Part shown: positions 31,390 through 38,430 of the stretch, piece by piece | How positions within the stretch are numbered: position 1 is the stretch's first letter | How the letters are laid out: every line of letters starts with the position of its first letter | Source of the DNA: Porticoccaceae bacterium | Lineage (GTDB): Bacteria > Pseudomonadota > Gammaproteobacteria > Pseudomonadales > Porticoccaceae | Reading direction: 5' to 3' | Length of the DNA stretch: 64,000 nt | Assembly (NCBI GenBank): GCA_029242085.1 | Contig: JAQWUP010000061.1 | Location: forward strand, 1 to 64,000 | Notes under the pieces: generated by a model | What the model saw: the letters and a program-made list of their open reading frames with translations, nothing else | The model's database searches: none | What the model was told of the DNA's origin: nothing | Position numbers and translations under genes: made by a program

Positions 31390-31686
31390 ATGTCACTCAA
31401 GAAAGACAAGCAAAAAGTCCTCGGTGAAGTATTTGATGACGAGCGCGTAAAAAGCTTTTTAAATTATGAGGCTCCAGCTGGAGTCAGCACCGACTTTCAT
31501 CTTTTGGAAAAAGCTTATCGCGGCATGAACGTCGGTAACTTTGCCACCTTTTTAGCCTTCTTTACTCAGGCCGGCCACGACCTCAATGCCACCAATCCCG
31601 AGGGCCATACATTAGCCCAAATCGCCAGCCAGCACGGCCACGGCGCTGACTATGTGAGCGCACTAAAAACCGCCGGAGCCCTTTGA
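31390..31686 (+). CDS. PA4642-family small conserved protein
   Basis: 98 residues, no signal peptide, no membrane segment. Resembles the uncharacterised PA4642 family of Pseudomonas: KKDKQKVLGEVFDDERVKSFL at the start and a C-terminal ankyrin-like half (GNFATFLAFFTQAGHDLNATNPEGHTLAQIASQHG). Preceded by AAGGAAATCC before the ATG. It follows gatB by 15 nt and overlaps the next gene by 4 nt. Function unknown. Confidence 0.8.
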   Translation: MSLKKDKQKVLGEVFDDERVKSFLNYEAPAGVSTDFHLLEKAYRGMNVGNFATFLAFFTQAGHDLNATNPEGHTLAQIASQHGHGADYVSALKTAGAL

Positions 31687-32198
31687 GCGCCAAAACCAAA
31701 ACAGTAAAGACCACGCTGGGGTACCTGCTTACCCTGGCGGACCAATATAGCCCTCGTCGCTTTACCCGCAAATCGCTGAACAGTATCTTTAACTACCTGC
31801 CCATTAACAGTCATCTGTCCACCTCCGGCCAGCCCACAGAAAAGCAACTCAGCAGTATCAAAGCTGCCGGATATGAAGTCATCATTAATCTGGCCCCCAA
31901 TAATGCCGAAAACTCTCTGCGCGACGAAGCCGCAGCGGTGCACGAATTGTCCATGCAATATATCCATATTCCAGTGAATTTTTTTAAGCCATCGGAACGT
32001 AAATTTGCGCTTTTTGTTGAAGCTATGGCCCAGTCAAAAGATAAAAAAATTTGGCTCCACTGCGCCGCCAATATGCGCGCCTCCGCATTTCTTTTTCGTT
32101 ATAGTCGGGACATTCTCAAGGACAGTGCCGCCGAGGCAAAAAGGGATCTGGATAAAGTCTGGCAACCACTGGGAGTATGGGCGCAATTTATAAAGTGA
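31683..32198 (+). CDS. Protein-tyrosine-phosphatase-like protein with a shortened P-loop
   Basis: 171 residues related to the DSP-like family of bacterial putative phosphatases (also called beta-lactamase-hydrolase-like). Fold markers are INSHLSTSGQPTEKQLSSIKAAGYEVIINL and IPVNFFKPS. The presumed phosphate loop is WLHCAANMRASAF with C127 and R132, which is C-x4-R, not the canonical C-x5-R. It starts at a TTG (31683) with GGAG close upstream, overlapping the previous stop; no in-frame ATG is near. Catalytic activity is uncertain. Confidence 0.7.
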   Translation: MSAKTKTVKTTLGYLLTLADQYSPRRFTRKSLNSIFNYLPINSHLSTSGQPTEKQLSSIKAAGYEVIINLAPNNAENSLRDEAAAVHELSMQYIHIPVNFFKPSERKFALFVEAMAQSKDKKIWLHCAANMRASAFLFRYSRDILKDSAAEAKRDLDKVWQPLGVWAQFIK

Positions 32199-32227
32199 TG
32201 ACATAGCCCCCAAAATACTGTTATAAC
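32198..32227 (+). promoter_or_regulatory. sigma-70-like promoter candidate for the DoxX gene
   Basis: ATGACA (32198-32203), 18 bases, TATAAC (32222-32227). Each hexamer has 5 of 6 consensus bases. A start near 32234 leaves a leader of about 35 nt carrying AAGGGG 8 nt before the ATG at 32269. Confidence 0.4.
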
Positions 32228-32268
32228 TTAGTCGGTAATTTCGATAAAACTAAAACAAGGGGTAAAAA

Positions 32269-32649
32269 ATGAAGTTTCTAGACAATCTGTTAGATGGACG
32301 AGAAGATCAGGCCTACGCACTGCTCAGAATTATCACCGGATTTTTATTTATCTGGCACGGTGCACAAAAGCTATTTGATTTCCCAAAAGAATTTCCCTAT
32401 CCCCTAAGCCCATTAATGTATTCAGCTGGCACTATCGAAGTCGTCGGCGGCCTACTGGTTATGATTGGCTTGCTTACCAGACCAGCGGCCTTTATTTGCA
32501 GTGGTACCATGGCCGTAGCTTACTGGATGGTTCATGGCATGAATAATATCCACCCTATGCTAAATGGTGGTGAGCTTGCGGCACTTTATTGCTTTGCATT
32601 TTTATTTATTGCTGCGCGTGGTCCAGGTATCTGGAGCCTCGATAAGTAA
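32269..32649 (+). CDS. DoxX-family membrane protein
   Basis: 126 residues with four predicted membrane helices, beginning in the family style LRIITGFLFIWHGAQKLFDFP, followed by GTIEVVGGLLVMIGLLTRPAAFICSGTMAVAYW and a terminal ALYCFAFLFIAARGPGIWSLD. DoxX/YphA proteins are often tied to oxidative or thiol stress, but no specific role can be read here. Own promoter likely; the next genes are 75 nt downstream. Confidence 0.87.
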   Translation: MKFLDNLLDGREDQAYALLRIITGFLFIWHGAQKLFDFPKEFPYPLSPLMYSAGTIEVVGGLLVMIGLLTRPAAFICSGTMAVAYWMVHGMNNIHPMLNGGELAALYCFAFLFIAARGPGIWSLDK

Positions 32650-32724
32650 GCTAAAAACTGACAAGGACGTCCTAAATAAATCCGCGCATAAGTAAGGATT
32701 TAATTTATCAGGGAGATAGATCGA

Positions 32725-32934
32725 ATGAAGTTCTGCTCATTAATTTTTTTATTTTTCAGCCTTGTGCTAACCGGCTGTACTCAAAAAAATTTGTATAATT
32801 CAATTGAGGGACATCATCGTCATCAATGTAAAATGCTACCACCCCCGCTTGACCAAGAATGCTTGGAGGCTCCAAAAAAAAGCTATGAAGACTATCTCAG
32901 AGAGCGCGAAGAAATACTAAGAGATGCGCAGTGA
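32725..32934 (+). CDS. Small lipoprotein, unknown function
   Basis: 69 residues with a lipoprotein signal (FSLVLTGC, C18), then a short soluble part containing HHRHQCKMLPPPLDQECLEAPKKSYEDYLREREEIL. Two cysteines after the lipobox could pair or bind metal with the HHRH segment. GGGAG lies 10 nt before the ATG. Its TGA overlaps the ATG of the following UDG-family gene by one base. I do not recognise a named family. Confidence 0.75.
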   Translation: MKFCSLIFLFFSLVLTGCTQKNLYNSIEGHHRHQCKMLPPPLDQECLEAPKKSYEDYLREREEILRDAQ

Positions 32935-33512
32935 TGTCTCTGCCGCCAATTACCTCTAATATACGCAACTGCAGGCTCTGCGAGCCTTATTTGCCCCATG
33001 GCATAAGACCAGTGATACAGGTTGATGCCAATGCTAAAATACTGATCGCTGGCCAGGCACCAGGCCGACGTGTCCACGCCTCCGGTATCCCCTTCGATGA
33101 CCCCAGCGGCGACCGTTTGCGAGACTGGCTGGGCGTCAAGCCACAGCAATTTTATAACCCAAAGCTATTTGCCATAGTGCCCATGGGATTTTGCTTTCCC
33201 GGCACAGGTAAGTCTGGAGACCTGCCACCAAGGCCGGAATGTGCCACAACCTGGCGCGCGAAGCTACTGCAACAGCTACCCAATATCGAAACCACATTAG
33301 TGATCGGAAAATACGCCCATGACTACCACTTTGCCGGAAAACCCGACACCGTCACCGCACTTGTAAAAAACTGGCGCCAGCACTGGCCAAGCAAAATTCC
33401 GCTGCCTCACGCCAGCCCCAGAAATAATCTGTGGCTGCGCAAAAATCCATGGTTTGAGGCTGAGACAGTTCCGGAAATACAAAAACATATCAGCGCATTA
33501 TTGAGCATATAG
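32934..33512 (+). CDS. Uracil-DNA-glycosylase-superfamily protein
   Basis: About 192 residues of the COG1573-like UDG family. The active-site first motif is LIAGQAPGRRVHASGIPFDDPSGDRLRDWLG and the second motif is LPHASPRNNLW in place of the classical HPSP. Four cysteines (C13, C16, C87, C103; CRLC and FCFPG..PEC) are spaced like the Fe-S ligands of family 4/5 enzymes. Substrate (uracil or hypoxanthine) not determinable. ATG 32934 is preferred over the GTG one codon earlier. Confidence 0.82.
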   Translation: MSLPPITSNIRNCRLCEPYLPHGIRPVIQVDANAKILIAGQAPGRRVHASGIPFDDPSGDRLRDWLGVKPQQFYNPKLFAIVPMGFCFPGTGKSGDLPPRPECATTWRAKLLQQLPNIETTLVIGKYAHDYHFAGKPDTVTALVKNWRQHWPSKIPLPHASPRNNLWLRKNPWFEAETVPEIQKHISALLSI

Positions 33513-33535
33513 AATTTTTTGCCATTGATAGTTGA

Positions 33536-33549
33536 TAGATATAGATCAA
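33536..33549 (+). promoter_or_regulatory. FNR/ANR-like box ahead of the microprotein gene
   Basis: TAGAT-ATAG-ATCAA matches TTGAT-N4-ATCAA at 9 of 10 defined bases. Its centre (33542.5) is about 40 nt before a start predicted from CATAAC (33570-33575), which is the class II FNR geometry. Sequence between the UDG gene and 33615 shows nothing else. Confidence 0.4.
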
Positions 33550-33614
33550 AGAAACATCTCAGCAGATGACATAACCTCTGCCTGTGTTTACAGCAACAGG
33601 AGGTTTCTGCACCC

Positions 33615-33719
33615 ATGGTAAAACTGGATCGTCATATTGTAATATTTGTTTCAGCCCTACTGGCTATTCCCCCAATACTCTGTCTGATCATTATCGTTTT
33701 GCTCTCGCTCGTACAATAG
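33615..33719 (+). CDS. 34-residue single-pass membrane microprotein (putative)
   Basis: ATG at 33615 to TAG at 33719. The product has a basic start (MVKLDRH) and one hydrophobic helix of about 25 residues (VIFVSALLAIPP then ILCLIIIVLLSLV) ending in Q. A full AGGAGG lies at 33598-33603, 11 nt upstream. Size and topology resemble oxidase-associated microproteins such as CydX/CcoQ-like subunits, but no such oxidase genes are near and no family is recognised. Real translation is inferred from the SD and composition only. Confidence 0.5.
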   Translation: MVKLDRHIVIFVSALLAIPPILCLIIIVLLSLVQ

Positions 33720-33730
33720 AGAAAGTACTA

Positions 33731-33987
33731 TTTAAAAGCGCGGCAAACCGAGGTGCCATTTACCCAAAGGTATTCAGCATCGGCATAGCTCCAGATTGCG
33801 CATGCAATTGACTGCCCTTGATACTGCACAAACTGTTGATGATATGGATATTTCGGGGTACCGGCTTCATCCGTTAAAAGGTTCGAGAAAAGGCTGCTGG
33901 TCCATAAAGGTCAGCGGAAACTGGCGGATGACTTTTCAGTTTATCGATGGCAATGCTTACATCCTAAATTATGAGGATTACCACTAA
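33731..33987 (+). pseudogene. higB: HigB-type toxin remnant, N-terminus broken
   Basis: RelE/HigB mRNA-interferase family. The frame ending at 33987 reads KGIQHRHSSRLRMQLTALD, then MDISGYRLHPLKGSRKG, WSIKVSGNWRMTFQF and YILNYEDYH, a good HigB body. Upstream it meets an in-frame TAA (33733-33735) and no start codon, while the neighbouring frame continues as LFKSAANRG. One missing base near 33739 would restore F-K-S-R-G, the usual HigB opening. About ten N-terminal residues and the start are lost. Ends one base inside higA. Confidence 0.75.
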
Positions 33988-34280
33988 TGACTATGCACAA
34001 CCCACCTCATTCAGCCGAATTTATTCGTGCCACTTATATGCAGCCGAGTGGCTTGAGCTGCCGATTTCTAGCGCAACAGCTCAATGTTGCACCCTCAACG
34101 TTAAACCGACTATTAAAGGCCCAAAGCGGTATTAGCCCTGAAATGGCATTACGTCTATCCAAAGCCCTCGGTCGCAGCCCCTAAAGTTGGCTGGTTATGC
34201 AAAATGCCTACGATCTGTGGCATGCCAAGCAGACGGTTGAACTAGGTAAAGTTCATAGCGTGAAATTAGCTGCGGCTTAA
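33987..34280 (+). pseudogene. higA: HigA-type antitoxin with an in-frame nonsense codon
   Basis: Xre-family HigA antitoxin. The helix-turn-helix is RFLAQQLNVAPSTLNRLLKAQSGISPEMALRLSKALGRSP. A TAA at 34182-34184 then interrupts the frame; after it the same frame continues with SWLVMQNAYDLWHAKQTVEL and stops at 34278-34280, giving 97 codons, the normal HigA length. The family usually has Glu at the interrupted position, one base change (GAA to TAA). A 65-residue DNA-binding fragment may still be made. Overlaps higB by one base (TAATG). Confidence 0.8.
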
Positions 34281-34287
34281 GATGTAT

Positions 34288-34384
34288 GAGATCCTTCACT
34301 GCGTTCAGGATGACAGAGTGGCCAATGAGTCATACTGAGAGCAGCGAAGTATCTTCAAGCTCTTCGCTAGGCTCAGGATGACAG
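34288..34384. repeat. dispersed palindromic repeat, three arms
   Basis: Three related arms of about 27 bp: 34288-34316 (GAGATCCTTCACTGCGTTCA then GGATGACAG), an inverted arm 34329-34355 (GTCATACTGAGAGCAGCGAA), and a direct arm 34358-34384 (AGCTCTTCGCTAGGCTCAGG). The second and third form a stem-loop. The same family recurs at 38431-38711. It fills the gap between the higBA remnant and the dioxygenase gene. Confidence 0.8.
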
Positions 34385-34436
34385 CAGCCCCATAAAGTGC
34401 TCCAATAACCTCATATCAAAACAATAAGAGATAGCT

Positions 34437-35264
34437 ATGCAGGTATCCCCTTTTGAAAACTGCGGCGCAGTGGTAAGTGATCTGCAGTTAGCCACCATGA
34501 CCGATAATCAGCTAAACGAACTGCGCAGTGCATTCAGCGAGCATGGCCTGCTGTTTTTCCGCGATCAAGAACTACCCCCGGAAGAACATCTGCGCTTTGC
34601 CCGCCGCTTTGGCACCATTGTGGTGAACAAGTTTTTTAAAACCACCGCAGAGCACCTAGAGATTGCCGAGGTGCGCAAAGAGAAAACCCAGCAAACCAAT
34701 ATTGGCGGCGGCTGGCACACCGACCACTCCTACGATGATGAACCAGCACTGGGCAGTATTTTAGTGGCTCGCACATTGCCAGAAACCGGCGGCAATACCC
34801 ATTTTGCCAATCTAGCAGCAGCCTACGACGCGCTGCCAGACAGTCTAAAAAAGCGCATTGGAAACCTGCGCGCCGTGCACTCCAATACTCATCTCTACGG
34901 CGAAAATGGCCTCTACCGCATGACCGACCTAGCCGAACAGCTGGGTGGCATGGATCGTGTGGGAGACGCCACTCACCCGGTGGTAATTCGTCATCCACAG
35001 AGTGGGCGCAAGGTACTCTACGTTAATCCCGGCCATACCATTCAATTCGAAGGCTGGGAGTTTACCGAGAGCCGCGAACTGTTGGACGAGCTCTACGCCC
35101 ATGTGACCCAGCCGCAATTTACCTGCAGCTTTAATTGGCAGCCCGGCTCTGTCACCTTTTGGGATAACCGCTGTACCTGGCATATGGCCAACAATGACTA
35201 TCAGGGTCAAATGCGGTTGATGCACCGCATCACGCTAGCGGGAACAGCTTTGGCCGCTGCCTGA
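34437..35264 (+). CDS. TauD/TfdA-family Fe(II)/2-oxoglutarate dioxygenase
   Basis: 275 residues of the taurine-dioxygenase superfamily. The iron ligands are H94 and D96 (GGWHTDHSYD) and H249 (CTWHMANND), with 2-oxoglutarate-binding arginine R260 or R264 (MRLMHRITL). VNPGHTIQFEGW is typical of the family. No sulfonate or taurine transporter gene lies near, so the substrate is open. Starts at ATG 34437, after the palindromic repeats. Confidence 0.9.
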   Translation: MQVSPFENCGAVVSDLQLATMTDNQLNELRSAFSEHGLLFFRDQELPPEEHLRFARRFGTIVVNKFFKTTAEHLEIAEVRKEKTQQTNIGGGWHTDHSYDDEPALGSILVARTLPETGGNTHFANLAAAYDALPDSLKKRIGNLRAVHSNTHLYGENGLYRMTDLAEQLGGMDRVGDATHPVVIRHPQSGRKVLYVNPGHTIQFEGWEFTESRELLDELYAHVTQPQFTCSFNWQPGSVTFWDNRCTWHMANNDYQGQMRLMHRITLAGTALAAA

Positions 35265-35297
35265 CCTAAGGCCCATAAAACCTGTCATAATCCAGCC

Positions 35298-35447
35298 ATG
35301 GCGAAAATGCGTAAAAAATCTGACCTGCCCAGCAAAGTCTGCCCCGTATGCGAACGCCCCTTTACCTGGCGTAAAAAATGGGAAAAAGTCTGGGACGAAG
35401 TTCGCTACTGCTCAGTTCGCTGCAAATCTAATGCTAAAAAACAATAA
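35298..35447 (+). CDS. DUF2256 zinc-ribbon-like small protein
   Basis: A 49-residue protein that fits DUF2256: two CxxC-type pairs, [18 protein letters not shown] and YCSVRCKS, flanked by basic residues. Four cysteines probably bind one zinc. DUF2256 genes often stand beside photolyase/cryptochrome and flavin oxidoreductase genes; here the following gene is such a FAD protein, 11 nt away, suggesting one operon. Confidence 0.85.
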   Translation: MAKMRKKSDLPSKVCPVCERPFTWRKKWEKVWDEVRYCSVRCKSNAKKQ

Positions 35448-35458
35448 GCCCTAACACT

Positions 35459-36445
35459 ATGCCCACCTCTTATAACACCGACATTTTAATTATCGGCGCT
35501 GGTCTTGCCGGACTCAGCGCAGCCAATGATTTGCAACAGGCAGGTCACAGCGTGTTGGTGATCGATAAAGGCAGAGGTTTGGGTGGACGTTTAGCCGGCC
35601 GACGAATCGGCGAGGCCACCTTTGACCATGGCGCGCAATTTATGACTGCCAGAGAGCCCAGATTTAAAGCCGCTGTTGCTAGCTGGATAGAGGCCGGCGT
35701 AGCCGAAGAATGGTACAGCAGCTACCCTGGGCAACCCAATGGCCATCCGAGATATCGCGGCGTACCCACCATGACCGCAGTGGCCAAACACCTGGCAACA
35801 GATATCGATGTTATGCGCAATATCAGAGTTGAGACCATAACTCAGCAGCAAACCCAGTGGCGTGCCGAATTAGATAATGGCGAAACAGTCACCGCCAATA
35901 AACTGCTGATTACCTCCCCAGTGCCACAGACCCTCGATCTTCTGGCCACTGGCAATATTGCCGTGCCTGCCGACAAACAGGCGCGTCTGGAGCGCATTGA
36001 ATATGAAAGCTGCATTGCCGTTATGGCCATTCTCGACGGCCCCACAGCCATAGAAGTCCCGGGCGCCATCGCTATGGAAGATGGCCCCATCAGTTGGATC
36101 AGCGACAATTTGCAAAAAGGTGTCTCCGAAATACCCGCAGTCACCATCCATGGCAGCGGCGAGTTTAGTGCCCAGCATTTGGACCATGACCGTATGGAGA
36201 TTGGCCAGCAACTTATTGATGCTGCCGCACAGTATCTTGGCAATGCCCGAGTTACCGATTATCAGGTACATGGCTGGCGCTATAGCAAACCCACCATTGT
36301 CGACGACGACCCCTGCATGCTGCTGAGCGAAGCAACCGAACTGCCACCACTGGCGTTGGCCGGAGACGCCTTTGCCGGGCCAAGATTCGAAGGCGCCGTG
36401 CAGTCAGGCTGGGCCGCGGCCAAAGCCCTGATGAGTGCCAACTGA
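35459..36445 (+). CDS. Renalase-like FAD-dependent oxidoreductase (COG3380)
   Basis: 328 residues with an N-terminal Rossmann motif for FAD, ILIIGAGLAGLSAANDLQQAGHSVLVIDKGRGLGGRLAGRR, then FDHGAQFMTAR and a C-terminal FAD contact LALAGDAFAGPRFEGAVQSGWAAAKAL. This is the COG3380 group related to amine oxidases and renalase, mostly uncharacterised. It follows DUF2256 in the same direction. Confidence 0.87.
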   Translation: MPTSYNTDILIIGAGLAGLSAANDLQQAGHSVLVIDKGRGLGGRLAGRRIGEATFDHGAQFMTAREPRFKAAVASWIEAGVAEEWYSSYPGQPNGHPRYRGVPTMTAVAKHLATDIDVMRNIRVETITQQQTQWRAELDNGETVTANKLLITSPVPQTLDLLATGNIAVPADKQARLERIEYESCIAVMAILDGPTAIEVPGAIAMEDGPISWISDNLQKGVSEIPAVTIHGSGEFSAQHLDHDRMEIGQQLIDAAAQYLGNARVTDYQVHGWRYSKPTIVDDDPCMLLSEATELPPLALAGDAFAGPRFEGAVQSGWAAAKALMSAN

Positions 36446-36495
36446 TAAAACATCGCTATAATGGTTGCCTACCCGATGCATAAGCAGCCCAAGTA

Positions 36496-37062
36496 ATGAC
36501 CGACCTCCACAGCCGCAGCAACTCCACCTGCGAACTCTGCGGCAATCATGACAACCTGTCCGCCTATTCCATTCCACCCAATGGCGATGGCAGCACTGAG
36601 CAGTCATTGTTAATCTGTGACATCTGCAATGATCAGATCAATAATCCTGAAAAGGTCGACGTGAATCACTGGCGCTGCCTGAACGACAGCATGTGGTCCC
36701 AGGTGCCAGCCGTGCAGGTGATGGCATGGCGCATGCTCAACAGACTGAGCGCCGAAGGCTGGGCCCAAGATCTGCTGGAAATGCTGTATCTGGATGATGA
36801 GACCCTTGCCTGGGCTAAGTCAGATAGCACTGACGATGACAGTGCCATTGTTCATAAAGACAGTAATGGCGCAATACTGAACGCCGGAGATACGGTCACA
36901 TTGATCAAAGACCTGAATGTTAAAGGCACTAGTTTTACCGCCAAACGAGGCACAGCAGTACGCAATATTTCATTGGCAGCAAGCAATGAAGAGCATATAG
37001 AAGGCCGAGTAAACGGCACACAGATTGTAATACTGACTAAATTTGTAAAGAGGGCAAACTAA
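36496..37062 (+). CDS. PhnA/YjdM-like zinc-ribbon protein
   Basis: 188 residues: an N-terminal region with two Cys pairs (CELCGNHDNL and CDICNDQI) like the PhnA zinc ribbon, a helical middle (VMAWRMLNRLSAEGWAQDLLEML), and a C-terminal PhnA SH3-like domain (NGAILNAGDTVTLIKDLNVKGTSFTAKRGTAV, HIEGRVNGTQIVILTKFVKR). Despite the name, PhnA proteins have no established role in phosphonate use. Ends one base into the next ATG (TAATG). Confidence 0.88.
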   Translation: MTDLHSRSNSTCELCGNHDNLSAYSIPPNGDGSTEQSLLICDICNDQINNPEKVDVNHWRCLNDSMWSQVPAVQVMAWRMLNRLSAEGWAQDLLEMLYLDDETLAWAKSDSTDDDSAIVHKDSNGAILNAGDTVTLIKDLNVKGTSFTAKRGTAVRNISLAASNEEHIEGRVNGTQIVILTKFVKRAN

Positions 37063-37796
37063 TGGCACAGACAGAACAAGAACTGCGAGTACAGCTGGCA
37101 GCCTGCTACAGAATCTTCGACCATATAGGTTGGAGCGAAATGATTTTTAACCATATTACCGCCAAGGTGCCAGGACCCGAACATCATTTTTTGATCAACC
37201 CCTATGGCCTGCACTACAGCGAAGTCAAAGCCTCTAATCTGGTCAAGGTCGATATCGATGGCAATATCGTTGAAGATACAGACTACGCCGTAAATCCAGC
37301 AGGTATTGTTATCCACACCGCCATCCATGCCGCGCGCCCAGATATTCAATGTATTGCCCACACCCACACCAATGCCGGTATGGCCGTGGCCTGCACCCAA
37401 GAGGGGCTGCGCACCGACAACTTCTACTCAGCCCTATTGCACAATCAGATCGCCTATCATGACTTTGAGGGTATTACGGTTATGGACGACGAGAAGCCGC
37501 GCCTGATCGCCAACCTGGGTGACAAGAGTCTGATGATTCTGCGCAATCATGGCCTGTTAGCGGGTGGACGCAGTATTCCTGAAGCCTTCCAAAATCTCTG
37601 GGCCATGGAGCGCGCCTGTCAGGTACAGGTGACCACAGACTCAACCGGTCGACCCAGTATCCCCGTCGGTCCCGAGATTTTAGCCAAATCAGAACAACTA
37701 ATGGCCATGCAAGCCATGGGCGGACCAAGCGGCGAACTAGAATTCAAAGCCTTTACCCGGCTGATAGAAAAGGTAGACCCTTCATACAAGGACTAA
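37062..37796 (+). CDS. Class II aldolase/adducin-family protein
   Basis: 244 residues. Zinc-ligand histidines of the family are suggested by CIAHTHTNAGMAVACT and LRNHGLLAGGRSI; substrate-phosphate region near WSEMIFNHITAKVPG. The hydrolysed-sugar aldolase activity is not assured, since many members are adducin-like without known substrate. Coupled to the PhnA-like gene by a one-base overlap. Confidence 0.87.
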   Translation: MAQTEQELRVQLAACYRIFDHIGWSEMIFNHITAKVPGPEHHFLINPYGLHYSEVKASNLVKVDIDGNIVEDTDYAVNPAGIVIHTAIHAARPDIQCIAHTHTNAGMAVACTQEGLRTDNFYSALLHNQIAYHDFEGITVMDDEKPRLIANLGDKSLMILRNHGLLAGGRSIPEAFQNLWAMERACQVQVTTDSTGRPSIPVGPEILAKSEQLMAMQAMGGPSGELEFKAFTRLIEKVDPSYKD

Positions 37797-37838
37797 GCGT
37801 TAATCAAAAATTAATTAACCCAAACAAGGATGAATAAA

Positions 37839-38414
37839 ATGAAGATAAAACACTACGCCCTGATCGCCTGTGCCATGGCACTGCTAGCAGCTTGCGACAA
37901 CGACCCAGTGCCTGAACAAGCCATCATCACAGACAGCGGCTACACCGACGTAGCCGGTGTCAAACTGGAAGCAGGCAAAGCCGCACCAAACTTTAACCTG
38001 CAATCACTGAATGGCGACTGGGTAAAACTGTCAGAACTGCGTGGCACCAAAGTGCTAATGATTTTTTACCGAGGCCACTGGTGCCCATTCTGTGTCGGTC
38101 ATTTGCAAGATATTCAAACCATGCTGCCTGAGCTTGAGAAGCGCGGCTATCAGGTGCTCGCCATCAGCCCAGATGACGCCACCGATATGCAAAAAATGGC
38201 CGACCGCATGGACCGGCCGTACCAGTTCCTGTCCGATGCAGGCTTAAAAGTGACAGACCTTTACGGCATCCGCAGAGATGAAGAACTGCCCCACCCAGCA
38301 ATGATACTGCTGGATGACCAGGGAATAGTGCAGTGGTTTTATATTGGCGAAGATTACAAAACAAGGCCCAGCGCCACTCAACTTAGGCAAGTACTAAATC
38401 GCCTCGATTCCTAA
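37839..38414 (+). CDS. Peroxiredoxin-like (AhpC/TSA, redoxin) lipoprotein
   Basis: 191 residues with a lipoprotein signal (IACAMALLAAC, C19) and a thioredoxin-fold domain carrying C82 and C85 in FYRGHWCPFCVGHLQ, unlike the single peroxidatic Cys of typical AhpC. LAISPDDATDMQKMADR and HPAMILLDDQGIVQWFYIGED complete the fold. Probably envelope-attached thiol redox protein. ATG 37839 is used because AAGGA lies 8 nt upstream; the ATG at 37830 overlaps that site. Confidence 0.85.
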   Translation: MKIKHYALIACAMALLAACDNDPVPEQAIITDSGYTDVAGVKLEAGKAAPNFNLQSLNGDWVKLSELRGTKVLMIFYRGHWCPFCVGHLQDIQTMLPELEKRGYQVLAISPDDATDMQKMADRMDRPYQFLSDAGLKVTDLYGIRRDEELPHPAMILLDDQGIVQWFYIGEDYKTRPSATQLRQVLNRLDS

Positions 38415-38430
38415 CTCCGCCACCCTTAAG

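Noticed and set aside
33712-33717. TACAAT as a -10 element for higBA
   Set aside because: No -35 partner at correct spacing, it lies in the microprotein's last codons and the genes are broken.
33584-33811. 75-codon frame between the UDG gene and higB
   Set aside because: GTG start without Shine-Dalgarno; its tail is the out-of-frame higB N-terminus, and the 34-codon microprotein frame has the better signals.
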